A stretch of 64,000 nt of DNA from JAZDCJ01 sp036311985 (lineage in GTDB: Bacteria > Actinomycetota > Actinomycetes > Actinomycetales > Micrococcaceae): the NCBI RefSeq assembly GCF_036311985.1, contig NZ_JAZDCJ010000013.1. One strand, given 5' to 3'. The first letter of the stretch is position 1. The number at the start of each line of letters is the position of its first letter. Shown piece after piece: positions 24,861-33,863 of this stretch. The notes under the pieces are model-generated. The model did not search any database and had not been told where the DNA came from. It saw only the letters and a list, made by a program, of their open reading frames with translations. A program made the translations under genes and the position numbers.

Positions 24861-24930
24861 TAGGGTTTCCTGCTTTCTTTGACGGTGACACCAGGGCGGT
24901 TCGCCGGGCGGCTCGGCCCGGCGGCTGACC

Positions 24931-25203
24931 TTACTGCTCCGGCGGATTCGTGAAGACGAAGATGGAGCCCTGGCCGAACACGAAGTCCAGAGCGGTGACG
25001 ATCAGCATCACCACGATGACGAATCCCAGGACCATCAGGGTGTAGTTGACCAGTTCGCTGCGGGTCGGGGTGACGACCTTCTTCAGCTCGGCGACGACCT
25101 GGCGGAAGAACAGGAAGATGCGGGCGAAGAAGCCGCCCTTGTCCTTGGCGCCTTTCCGGTCCCGCGGTGCACCCTGCGGTTCGCCCGCAGCCGTTTCGGT
25201 CAC
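24931..25203 (-). CDS. secE: Preprotein translocase subunit SecE
   Basis: SecE is the essential clamp subunit of the SecYEG channel. It has 90 residues in the single-helix form. I use the GTG at 25203 with GAGGAAC just upstream. The conserved FFRQVVAELKKVVTPTRSELVNYT segment (residues ~32-55) precedes the membrane helix (~57-78). It is cotranscribed with tRNA-Trp and nusG. Confidence 0.95.
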   Translation of the reverse strand: MTETAAGEPQGAPRDRKGAKDKGGFFARIFLFFRQVVAELKKVVTPTRSELVNYTLMVLGFVIVVMLIVTALDFVFGQGSIFVFTNPPEQ

Positions 25204-25328
25204 TGTTCCTCGTTTCGCGTTTTCGCTTCTTGAAACAATCACGGTGCACCGCAGCCTGTCGGCCGCAACACACCGTGACGTGGATTTTGCCGAGCTTCTC
25301 ACGGTGCGAACCGTGGGTTGCCACTGCG

Positions 25329-25401
25329 CAGGGCAGACAGGACTCGAACCTGCAACCTGCGGTTTTGGAGACCGCTGCGCTACCAATTGCGCCACTACCC
25401 T
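25329..25401 (-). tRNA. trnW: tRNA-Trp (anticodon CCA)
   Basis: A 73-nt cloverleaf on the minus strand: acceptor AGGGTAG/CTGCCCT with one T-G wobble, anticodon arm with loop CTCCAAA, T arm containing GGTTCGAGTCC, discriminator G. CCA is not encoded. It sits directly before secE, a common actinobacterial arrangement. Confidence 0.97.
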
Positions 25402-25484
25402 ATGGATTGGAACCCGTTGTCCTGCGACGTGCCGGTGGGGGCGAGTGCGCAGTCCATCGAGGCGTATTCCAACACCGAGGAAAC

Positions 25485-25513
25485 AGTCTACGCAATCCTG
25501 AAGCACAAGTCGA
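25485..25513 (-). promoter_or_regulatory. Promoter for tRNA-Trp-secE-nusG-rplKA
   Basis: On the minus strand, TCGACT (25513-25508) and TAGACT (25490-25485) are separated by 17 bases, about 85 bases before the mature tRNA. It is the best sigma-70-type match in the gap between tRNA-Trp and the divergent aminotransferase. Confidence 0.6.
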
Positions 25514-25604
25514 ACCGGCGGCCGGGACGCAATCAGGTGATCGCGGCCCGCCTCGTGGCTAAGCTGGGAGGACGCGCCCACCCCACCCGTCAGGAAGCGA
25601 ATCC

Positions 25605-26804
25605 ATGTCCCGCATTTCCCGCCGCATCGGTTCCATCGCAGAATCCGCAACCCTCGCCGTCGACGCCAAGGCCAAGGCCCTCAAGGCGGCAGGCCGTCCC
25701 GTGATCGGCTTCGGCGCCGGCGAGCCGGACTTCCCGACGCCCGACTACGTGGTGGAGGCCGCCGTCGCCGCGGCCCGTGAACCGCGCTTCCACCGCTATT
25801 CCCCCGCGGCCGGCCTGCCCGAGCTCAAGGCCGCGATCGCCGAGAAGACGCTGCGCGATTCCGGCTACTCGATCGAGGCATCCCAGGTCCTCGTGACCAA
25901 CGGCGGCAAGCAGGCCGTCTACAACGCGTTCGCGACGCTCCTGGATCCGGGCGACGAGGTCATCGTCCCCACGCCGTTCTGGACCACCTACCCGGAGGCC
26001 ATCCGCCTCGCGGGCGGCGTGCCCGTCGAGGTCTTCGCCGGTCCGGAGCAGGGCTACCTCGTCACGGTCGAGCAGCTCGAGGCGGCCGTGACGGACCGCA
26101 CCAAGGTGCTGCTGTTCGTCTCCCCGTCCAACCCCACCGGCGCCGTCTACACCCCGGAGCAGGTCGCCGAGATCGGACGCTGGGCCGCGGAGAAGGGCCT
26201 CTGGGTCGTCACCGACGAGATCTACGAGCACCTGACGTACGACGGCGCCGAGTTCACCTCGATCGCCACGGCCGCTCCCGAGCTCGGGGACCGCGTCGTG
26301 ATCCTCAACGGTGTCGCCAAGACCTACGCCATGACCGGCTGGCGTGTGGGATGGATGGCCGGCCCGGCCGACGTCGTCAAGGCCGCCACGAACCTCCAGT
26401 CCCACGCGACCTCCAACGTCTCCAACGTGTCCCAGATGGCGGCCCTCGCCGCCGTCTCCGGTCCGCTCGACGCCGTGGCCGAGATGCGCGTCGCCTTCGA
26501 CCGCCGCCGCCAGGCCATGGTCGCGGCCCTCAACGCGATCGACGGCGTCGAGTGCCCCGTCCCGCAAGGCGCCTTCTACGCCTACGCCGACGTGCGCGGC
26601 CTCCTGGGCCGTGAGATCGACGGCGTTCGTCCGGCCACCTCGGCGGAGCTCGCGGCCCTGATCCTGGACAAGGCCGAGGTCGCGATCGTTCCGGGCGAGG
26701 CGTTCGGCCCCTCCGGCTACGTCCGGCTCTCCTACGCGCTCGGCGACGCCGACCTCGCCGAGGGCGTCGGCCGGATCCAGGACCTCCTCGGCCGCGCCAA
26801 GTAG
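25605..26804 (+). CDS. aspC: Class I PLP aminotransferase, aspartate aminotransferase type
   Basis: It transfers the amino group between aspartate (or related acids) and 2-oxoglutarate using pyridoxal phosphate. It has 399 residues. Visible features are the start SRRIGSIAESATLAVDAKAKAL, the GAGEPDFPTP substrate loop (~37), VSPSNPTGAVY (~170), and the PLP lysine in NGVAKTYAMTGWRVGW (~238), typical of subgroup I-gamma. The ATG at 25605 has AGGAAG upstream. It is divergent from the secE operon, as in other actinobacteria. The exact amino acid range cannot be fixed from sequence. Confidence 0.9.
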   Translation: MSRISRRIGSIAESATLAVDAKAKALKAAGRPVIGFGAGEPDFPTPDYVVEAAVAAAREPRFHRYSPAAGLPELKAAIAEKTLRDSGYSIEASQVLVTNGGKQAVYNAFATLLDPGDEVIVPTPFWTTYPEAIRLAGGVPVEVFAGPEQGYLVTVEQLEAAVTDRTKVLLFVSPSNPTGAVYTPEQVAEIGRWAAEKGLWVVTDEIYEHLTYDGAEFTSIATAAPELGDRVVILNGVAKTYAMTGWRVGWMAGPADVVKAATNLQSHATSNVSNVSQMAALAAVSGPLDAVAEMRVAFDRRRQAMVAALNAIDGVECPVPQGAFYAYADVRGLLGREIDGVRPATSAELAALILDKAEVAIVPGEAFGPSGYVRLSYALGDADLAEGVGRIQDLLGRAK

Positions 26805-26832
26805 GCCCGGCGCCGTAGACCGGACGCCATAG

Positions 26833-26853
26833 CCCGGGCAGCGGCCGCCCGGG
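26833..26853. terminator. Terminator between aspC and the converging remnant
   Basis: CCCGGGC (26833-26839) and GCCCGGG (26847-26853) form a perfect 7-bp stem with a seven-base loop in the short gap between two converging frames. Confidence 0.6.
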
Positions 26854-27520
26854 TCAACCGGCGAACCACGCGTCGACCTCCTCGACGGCCCGCTGCGGTT
26901 TCCGGAGCACCCACCGCGCCGGGATCCTGAGCAGGTGCCTCCGGGCGCGGCTCGCCGCGTTGCCCCGCCGGCGGTTGCGCGCCGGGGTCGACGCGGTCGA
27001 GGATCCGCCGGGCCGAGGACGAGCCGGGACCGAGGACCCGCTGACGCGCGTCGTCCATCGTGAAGAGGCCGCGGTTCACGGCCGACTCGACCGTCACGAG
27101 GGCCTCCAGTTCCGGCAGGCACCGCATGACCTGGCCGAGGACCTGCCCCACGGGGAGCACGTCGTCGAGGCGGGCGAGAAGATGCAGGACGACGGGCGGT
27201 GCCTCCGGCCACGGCCGCCGCGGCCTCGCCATCCGGGTCGCCACGTGCACGGATGCCCCCGGCCGCCAGATGGACAGCCCCATCGCCTCGGCAGCCGTGA
27301 CGCAGGCGGGCGCTCCGCGCATCTCCCGAGCCACCACGCTGGCCCACGGCATGCCGGGGACGTAGAGGAGCCCGGACGGCGTCCGTTCGACGGCGGGTCC
27401 CAGAGGGGGCTCCTCCAGTGCACGCCATCCCACGCCGGCCGCCCGCAGCTCCCGGGCGCTGGCCGGCCTGCCCCACTCCTCCAGGACCGATTCGACGGAT
27501 GGCCCCCCTCGTCGCGCCAT
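26854..27520 (-). pseudogene. Broken DUF559-type protein: N-terminal part only, frameshifted tail
   Basis: From the ATG at 27520 the frame reads like the N-terminal two thirds of actinobacterial DUF559 (Vsr-endonuclease-like) proteins: an initial wHTH-like segment, LLYVPG, ACVTAAEAMGLSIWRP, and a CLPELEALVTVESAVNRG helix. It continues to ARRILDRVDPGA near residue 180. The nuclease domain that should follow is absent. From about 26975 good G/C third positions switch to another frame, which ends in DAWFAG at the TGA at 26854-26856. The original frame continues only by overlapping the end of aspC. I read this as internal deletion plus frameshift. The family assignment is from memory of the pattern and is moderate. 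Confidence 0.6.
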
Positions 27521-27653
27521 GCCCCCACCCTGCCACCGGCTCCCTGCCCCGGGCGCGGCCAGCGGCCCCCTGTGGAGAACCGGAGCCTGGTTCCCGGTGC
27601 AGGGACCGCGGTGGAGGCCAAGTGCAGGGCGGCAGACCACGCGCGGGGCGCGC

Positions 27654-28307
27654 CTACAGGATCCGCCGGTCCACGGCCCAGCGGGTCAGCTCGTGACGGT
27701 TGGAGAGCTGGAGCTTGCGCAAGACGGAGGACACATGGGTCTCGACGGTCTTGACGGAGATGAACAGGTCCTTGGCCACTTCCTTGTAGCTGTAGCCGCG
27801 CGCGATGAGCCGCATGACCTCGAGTTCCCGCGCCGAGAGCAGATCCAGCTCGTCGTCGGCGCTCACCGCGGCGCTCGTGCCGAAGGCGTCCAGGACGAAC
27901 CCGGCCAGCCGCGGCGAGAAGACGGCGTCTCCCCCGGCGATGCGCTCCACGGCGTCCGAGATCTCGCGTCCTGACGCCGACTTGGTGATGTAGCCGCGCG
28001 CGCCGGCGCGGATCACGGTCACGACGTCCTCCGCGGCATCGGAGACGCTCAAGGCCAGGAACCGCACGTCCCCCAGCATCCCGGCACACGCGGCCAGGAC
28101 CTCCGCTCCCCCGCCCCCGCGCCCACCGGGCAGGTGCACGTCGAGGAGGACGACGGCGGGGCGCAGCTCGGTCACGGCGCGCACGGCCCCTTCGACCGTT
28201 CCGGCCTCGCCGACGACCTGGATGCGCTCGTCGAGGTCCGCCTTGAGCCCTGAGCGGAAGATGGCGTGGTCGTCGATGACGACCACCGGGATCGGGGTGC
28301 TGCTCAT
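27654..28307 (-). CDS. NarL/LuxR-family response regulator
   Basis: The DNA-binding partner of the adjacent PspC-domain kinase. It has 217 residues. The receiver domain (1-125) has the acidic pair DDH at residues 11-13, the phospho-acceptor Asp in LLDVHLPGG (~55), and the switch Ser and Lys (LALSVSD, YITKSASG). The C-terminal LuxR-type HTH (~150-212) contains LSARELEVMRLIARGYSYKEVAKDL and VETHVSSVLRKL. The ATG overlaps the kinase stop by 4 bp, so the pair is translationally coupled. Confidence 0.93.
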   Translation of the reverse strand: MSSTPIPVVVIDDHAIFRSGLKADLDERIQVVGEAGTVEGAVRAVTELRPAVVLLDVHLPGGRGGGGAEVLAACAGMLGDVRFLALSVSDAAEDVVTVIRAGARGYITKSASGREISDAVERIAGGDAVFSPRLAGFVLDAFGTSAAVSADDELDLLSARELEVMRLIARGYSYKEVAKDLFISVKTVETHVSSVLRKLQLSNRHELTRWAVDRRIL

Positions 28308-29563
28308 GGGGTGCCTGCCTTGTCTTCGGTTCCGTCGGGTTCGTGGGGCATGGACAGCCGGACCTCGGTGCCGTCCGGGGAGCTGCGGATCGCGGCGCTG
28401 CCGCCGTTGCGCTGCATCCGCCCGATGATCGATTCGCGGACGCCGAGCCGGTCCTCCCCGACGGCGTCGACGTCGAAGCCCCGCCCGCGGTCCCGGACGA
28501 ACACGTCGACCCCGTCCGCGCGCGCCTCGACGTAGACGGACACGGTCCCCCCGGCGTGCTTGGCGGCGTTGAGCATGGCCTCGCGCGTCGCCTGCAGGAG
28601 CGCGTCGTGCCCCAGCAGCCCGGAGAGCCGGCCCACCACGACGACCTCGATCACGGCGTCGTGCGATTCCTCGAGCCGGGCCGCCTCGCCCCGCACGGCC
28701 TCGCCGATGTCGCCTTCGGCCGACGGCGCGTCCTGGTAGAGCCATTGGCGCAGCTCGCGTTCCTGGGCGCGGGCGAGCCGCAGGACCTGGGCCTCGTCCC
28801 CCGCGCGCTTCTGGATCAGGGCCAGGGTCTGCAGCACGGAATCGTGCAGGTGCGCGGCGATCTCGGCCCGCTCGGACGCGCGGATGCGGGAGGCACGCTC
28901 CGCGGCGTAGTCACGCCAGAACCCCAGGCCCCACGGCAGCAGGACCAGGACGACGCCGGCCAGGACGACGAGCGAGACGAGCGCCCCGGTCCACAGCGAT
29001 TCGACGCTGACCGCGCCGGAGACGAGGAAGACGAGGCCGACGACGACGAGGCCGAGACCTCCCACGAGTCGCGCGACGCCGGCGGCCCCCTGGGCGCCCA
29101 TGCTGCGCTTGAGCCCGTCGCGCCGCACCGTGTCGAGCTGCAGCCAGGCGATGATGGCCCCGGCGACGACGATGACGAGCGGCCAGAGCAGGTTCCAGGC
29201 GATCGCGAGCCCCTGCATCTGCGCCACGAGCAGGGCGCCGACGCCCAGGAGCGCGACGCCGAGCAGGACTTCCCGCGCGGCGGTCCGGCCGAAGGGTCCG
29301 GACGCGGCGCCCTGGGCACCCAGGCGTTCGGCGAGGCTCGTGCGCCTCCCGGCGCCGTCCCGCTCGGCGTCCTCGGCATTGGGCAGCAGGATCCACAGCC
29401 ACGCGTAGAGCAGGAGCCCGGGCCCGAACACGGCGGCGACGGCCATGGCGATCCGGACCGGGCGCACCTCGAGGCCCAGGTGCCGCGCGATCCCCGCGCA
29501 CACCCCGGCCACCAGGCGGGTCCCGCCACGGACCAGCGGCGGGCGGTCGATCGTCTCGGTCAT
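28304..29563 (-). CDS. Sensor histidine kinase with N-terminal PspC domain
   Basis: A membrane histidine kinase of the HisKA_3 type. It has 419 residues from the ATG at 29563 (GGATGGAGG upstream). The N-terminus is a PspC domain (LVAGVCAGIARHLGLE...LLYAWLWILLPN, residues 14-62), followed by several membrane helices (95-215). The phosphoacceptor is in AHLHDSVLQTLALIQ (~238), and the ATPase has NAAKHAGG (~333) and RGRGFD. It sits divergent to a second PspC-domain membrane protein. PspC proteins usually sense envelope stress; the signal here is inferred, not shown. Confidence 0.92.
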   Translation of the reverse strand: MTETIDRPPLVRGGTRLVAGVCAGIARHLGLEVRPVRIAMAVAAVFGPGLLLYAWLWILLPNAEDAERDGAGRRTSLAERLGAQGAASGPFGRTAAREVLLGVALLGVGALLVAQMQGLAIAWNLLWPLVIVVAGAIIAWLQLDTVRRDGLKRSMGAQGAAGVARLVGGLGLVVVGLVFLVSGAVSVESLWTGALVSLVVLAGVVLVLLPWGLGFWRDYAAERASRIRASERAEIAAHLHDSVLQTLALIQKRAGDEAQVLRLARAQERELRQWLYQDAPSAEGDIGEAVRGEAARLEESHDAVIEVVVVGRLSGLLGHDALLQATREAMLNAAKHAGGTVSVYVEARADGVDVFVRDRGRGFDVDAVGEDRLGVRESIIGRMQRNGGSAAIRSSPDGTEVRLSMPHEPDGTEDKAGTP

Positions 29564-29700
29564 GCCTCCATCCAAGCACGCCGGGCACGGGTTCAGGGGC
29601 CGGCTCAGGGGAGAACCCGTGGGGGCCCGGGGCACGTTCAGGGTCGGTTCAGGGTGGCCCCTCATGGCGGCGCGGGCGGCGGCTGGGAAGGATGGTGGGT

Positions 29701-31236
29701 ATGGAAAACGCACCTGTTGAGAGTTCCTCCTTCCGCTGGGTCCGGGGGCTGGGCGTGAAGCGCAGCGAGGACCGCTGGCTTGGCGGCGTCGCGGCCGGCA
29801 TCGGCCGCCGCTTCGGCATCGACCCCGTCCTGTCCCGCGGCATCGTGGTGGTGCTGGCGCTCTTCACGGGCATCGGCGTCCTCGCCTACGGCCTGGCCTG
29901 GGCGCTGCTGCCCGGTCCCGACGGCCGGATCCACGCCCAGGAAGCCGGCCGGGGTCGCTGGAGCGGGGGCATGACCGGCGCGCTCGTCGTCTCGGTCCTG
30001 GGCCTGTTCGGCTTCTCCGGCCCGTTCGAGCCCTGGGCCGCGTCCGGCTGGTACAGCTGGTGGGGCGGGGCCTTCTGGACCGCCGTCGTCGCCGCGCTGG
30101 TGATCTGGGCGATCGCGTCCTCGCGCTCCCGGAACGCCGGCAGTGCGGGGTACGACGCCGGGGCCCCCTTCCCCGCGCACGGCACCCCTCCCGACCCCGG
30201 GCGGGGCGACGCCCCGGGAGACGGTTCCGGCTCCCCCGGGGGCGACGCTTCCGGCAGCTACGCCTCCGACGCCTCCGGCGAGCGCCCCGGAGCGGAGCCC
30301 CATCCGTCTCCCGCCGGGGGCGCCACCGCCGGGTCCGACGACGCCCGCGGCCAGGCCACGGCGTCGTACCCCTTCGCCGACGGCGGGCACACCACCCCGA
30401 TCACCACCCCCTTGAACGAAAGCGAGGCCGACATGGACCGGCCCCACGGATTCGCCTCCACTCCCGCCGGCGACGGCCCCACGGGCCGGGTCGACGGCGG
30501 CTCCTACTCCCCGACGCTGCCCCTCGGCGCGACGGCCTACGACGTCCCGCCCCCGCCGCCCGCGCCGGCCCCCCCGACGGGTCCGACGACTCCGGCGCTG
30601 TCCGGATCGACGACGGCGATCGTGCTGGGCCTGGCCGTCCTGGCCGCGGGCGGCACGGTGCTGGCCGAGCTGCTGGACCTGATCGACCTCGGCGGCAAGA
30701 CGGCCGCGGTGGCCATGGCGGTAGCGCTCGTCATCCTCGGCGCCGGGCTCGTCGGCGCGGCGCTGCGGCGCCACACGGGGGGCGGGCTGACCGGCTGGGC
30801 CGTCGTCGCGCTCGTCCCGGCGCTCCTGATCGGGGGCATGACCGCCAACTCGGTGGTCCACCAGCGCGGCGTGTTCGGCGTGAACCTGCCCGTGGAGATC
30901 GAGGAGAACGGCAGCTACACCTACGTCTTCGCCAACAGCGACCTCGACCTCACGCACTACGGCCGGGAGCTCGAGCGCGACACGACCCTCGAAGTGGCCA
31001 CGGTGTTCAGCAACGCCTCGATCACCGTTCCCGACAACATCCCCGTGGTCATCAAGGCGTCGAGCGCGTTCTACAACCTCGAGGTCCACCGTGCATCCGG
31101 CACCGTCCGCTACTCCGGGATCGGCAGCCAGGACAACATCCAGGTCAACCCAGAGGCCGAGGGCCCCACCTTGACCATCATCCTCAACGGCGCCTTCAAC
31201 AGCGTCGAGGTCGACACCCAGGAGGTCACGCGATGA
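29701..31236 (+). CDS. PspC-domain membrane protein with a C-terminal extracellular domain
   Basis: It has 511 residues from the ATG at 29701; another in-frame ATG lies at 29692. An N-terminal PspC domain (about 15-75) is followed by two more hydrophobic segments, then a long Gly/Ser/Asp/Pro-rich linker (~150-290), three membrane helices (~300-385), and a C-terminal domain rich in Val/Asn/Thr (NLPVEIEENGSYTYVF onward, ~390-511) resembling repetitive beta-helix or adhesin-like domains. It is divergent from the PspC kinase, which suggests one regulatory unit. It overlaps the next gene by 4 bp. Confidence 0.85.
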   Translation: MENAPVESSSFRWVRGLGVKRSEDRWLGGVAAGIGRRFGIDPVLSRGIVVVLALFTGIGVLAYGLAWALLPGPDGRIHAQEAGRGRWSGGMTGALVVSVLGLFGFSGPFEPWAASGWYSWWGGAFWTAVVAALVIWAIASSRSRNAGSAGYDAGAPFPAHGTPPDPGRGDAPGDGSGSPGGDASGSYASDASGERPGAEPHPSPAGGATAGSDDARGQATASYPFADGGHTTPITTPLNESEADMDRPHGFASTPAGDGPTGRVDGGSYSPTLPLGATAYDVPPPPPAPAPPTGPTTPALSGSTTAIVLGLAVLAAGGTVLAELLDLIDLGGKTAAVAMAVALVILGAGLVGAALRRHTGGGLTGWAVVALVPALLIGGMTANSVVHQRGVFGVNLPVEIEENGSYTYVFANSDLDLTHYGRELERDTTLEVATVFSNASITVPDNIPVVIKASSAFYNLEVHRASGTVRYSGIGSQDNIQVNPEAEGPTLTIILNGAFNSVEVDTQEVTR

Positions 31237-31478
31237 ACGACTACACCAGCCCCGAGGACACCCAGCGGCAGGATCCGGGGCAGGAGGAGGTCCGGCTTCC
31301 GGTCGGGACGCTCGTGTTCGGGCTCGTCGTCGTCGCGATCGGCCTGCTGATGCTCGTCTCCCTGCTCTACAGCTTCACGCTGGACCCGGCCATCACGATC
31401 GTCTCGCTCGTCGTCGGCGCCGGGCTGCTGCTCGTCATCGGCGGCATCGCGAGCGGCCGGCGTCGACAGCGCGGCTGA
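31233..31478 (+). CDS. Small two-helix membrane protein
   Basis: It has 81 residues: a hydrophilic N-terminus of about 23 residues, two membrane helices (~24-45 and ~52-72) and a basic RRRQRG tail. It overlaps the upstream PspC gene as ATGA, so it is translated with it. It has no recognised family beyond a general small membrane protein of this locus. Confidence 0.8.
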   Translation: MNDYTSPEDTQRQDPGQEEVRLPVGTLVFGLVVVAIGLLMLVSLLYSFTLDPAITIVSLVVGAGLLLVIGGIASGRRRQRG

Positions 31479-31491
31479 GCCCCGCCCGAGC

Positions 31492-31527
31492 GGGGCGGCC
31501 GGCCCGCACCCCGCGGCCGGCCGCCCC
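31492..31527 (+). terminator. Terminator after the PspC membrane operon
   Basis: A perfect 13-bp stem (31492-31504 with 31515-31527) is followed by CACCCTTTTC. It separates the 81-residue membrane protein gene from the next PspC gene, either ending the transcript or reducing read-through. Confidence 0.8.
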
Positions 31528-31570
31528 GCACCCTTTTCCCCGACACCACCGACATGAAAGGCTGTCACCC

Positions 31571-31816
31571 ATGGACTCCTTCTTCTCCACCCTCCGCTCC
31601 ATCCCCTTCCGCCGCGGACCGCAGCGGATCCTCGGCGGAATCGCCGGGGGCATCGCCGCCAAGACCGGATGGGACGTGACGCTGGTCCGGATCGCGATCC
31701 TGTTGAGCTTCCTGCTCCCCTTCGTCGGGATCGCCACCTACCTCGTGGCCTGGCTGCTCCTGCCCTACCAGGACGGTTCCATCCCGCTCGAGAAGTTCAT
31801 CGGCCAGCGCCCGTAG
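31571..31816 (+). CDS. Stand-alone PspC-domain protein
   Basis: It has 81 residues consisting almost only of a PspC domain: RILGGIAGGIAAKTGWDVTLVRIAILLSFLLPF (~20-52) and a second helix ending YLVAWLLLPYQDGS. GAAAGG lies upstream of the ATG. It is the third PspC copy in this 3.5-kb locus. A role in envelope-stress response is inferred from the family name only. Confidence 0.88.
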   Translation: MDSFFSTLRSIPFRRGPQRILGGIAGGIAAKTGWDVTLVRIAILLSFLLPFVGIATYLVAWLLLPYQDGSIPLEKFIGQRP

Positions 31817-31847
31817 CACCCCGGCCACCCCTCACGCCGACCGCCCC

Positions 31848-31876
31848 GCGGGCCGCGCCACCGAAGCGCGGCCCGC
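31848..31876 (+). terminator. Terminator after the PspC gene
   Basis: A perfect 11-bp stem GCGGGCCGCGC (31848-31858) / GCGCGGCCCGC (31866-31876) has a seven-base loop and lies 30 bases past the stop. No T-run. Confidence 0.8.
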
Positions 31877-32000
31877 GTGGCGTGGTCATGTGGTGGCCGT
31901 TACATCACACTGCTTGCTAGCATCGGGGCAGGGCCCAGCGTCGTGCTCACCACTTGGACCCCTGACGGGGCGAGCACCAGACGAAAGCTGAACACACCAC

Positions 32001-33029
<1,029 letters not shown>

Positions 33030-33068
33030 GCACCGCCGCGCGGAACGGCCGGGGCTAGGCTGGCGAGC

Positions 33069-33791
33069 ATGGAACTGGAATCGGGAACCCGCGCGATCAT
33101 CGCCCTGGCGTGGGCGCGCCGGCTGGGGCTGGCGGATTCGGCCCTGCAGGACGCGGCGCTCGGGGCAGCCGCGGAGCGGCTCACGGTGGAGTCGGACGAC
33201 GGAACGGTGCGCTTCCTGCGGCTCCTGCGCGGCTCGGTGCTGTGCGCGCCGGCCTGGTTCCTGGAGGCGTCCGGGGCGTACGACGACGATGCCCTCGCCC
33301 AGGAGTCGGGGCTCGTGCAGCTCGTCCGCGCCCACGGCGGCAGCGACGGGACCCGCGGCATCGGCGAGGAGGCCCTGTACTACGTCGACGAGCCGCTCGA
33401 CGTCGCCGAATCGGACACGACCGTGGTCTCCTTCGATCCCGCCCATGCCCACGAGCTCGAGGCCGCGTGCCCGCGGGACGATGTGTCCGGGATCGACCTC
33501 GCCCGGCGCGCCAGCACCTTCACCCTCCTGGCCGAGGAGGGCCACGCCCCGCTCGCGGGGGCCGGCTTCGACGTCTGGGAGGGCCTCATCGCGGACGTAG
33601 GGGTACTGACCGTGCCGCCGCTGCGCCGCCACGGCCTGGCCAGCTACATCGCGGCGGTGGCCGTGGACGAGGCGCTCTCCGAGGGCTACATCCCGCAGTG
33701 GCGGGCCGCCGTGAGCCACCGCGCCGCGCACCTGACCGCGGACGGATTGGGGTTCGTCCTCACGGGGTCGCTGACGCAAGCCAGGATCTGA
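33069..33791 (+). CDS. GNAT-like acetyltransferase
   Basis: It has 240 residues. The C-terminal ~90 residues look like a GNAT fold: VGVLTVPPLRRHGLASYIAAVAVDEAL gives the beta4/acetyl-CoA loop (R-R-H-G-L-A), and AAVSHRAAHLTADGLGFV the following helix. The N-terminal half has no motif I recognise. A TAGGCT -10 (33056-33061) lies seven bases before the ATG, so the message is probably leaderless. It converges with ygfZ. The substrate is unknown. Confidence 0.75.
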   Translation: MELESGTRAIIALAWARRLGLADSALQDAALGAAAERLTVESDDGTVRFLRLLRGSVLCAPAWFLEASGAYDDDALAQESGLVQLVRAHGGSDGTRGIGEEALYYVDEPLDVAESDTTVVSFDPAHAHELEAACPRDDVSGIDLARRASTFTLLAEEGHAPLAGAGFDVWEGLIADVGVLTVPPLRRHGLASYIAAVAVDEALSEGYIPQWRAAVSHRAAHLTADGLGFVLTGSLTQARI

Positions 33792-33807
33792 CCCGGAGCC
33801 GGGCCAC

Positions 33808-33832
33808 CGGGACACGGGCCACCCGGGTCCCG
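33808..33832. terminator. Terminator between GNAT-like gene and ygfZ
   Basis: CGGGAC-A-CGGG (33808-33818) and CCCG-G-GTCCCG (33822-33832) form a 10-bp stem with one mismatch and a CCA loop, in a 72-base convergent gap. Confidence 0.65.
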
Positions 33833-33863
33833 CCCCGGCGTCGTCCGGCGGTTCCCGGCGTTG

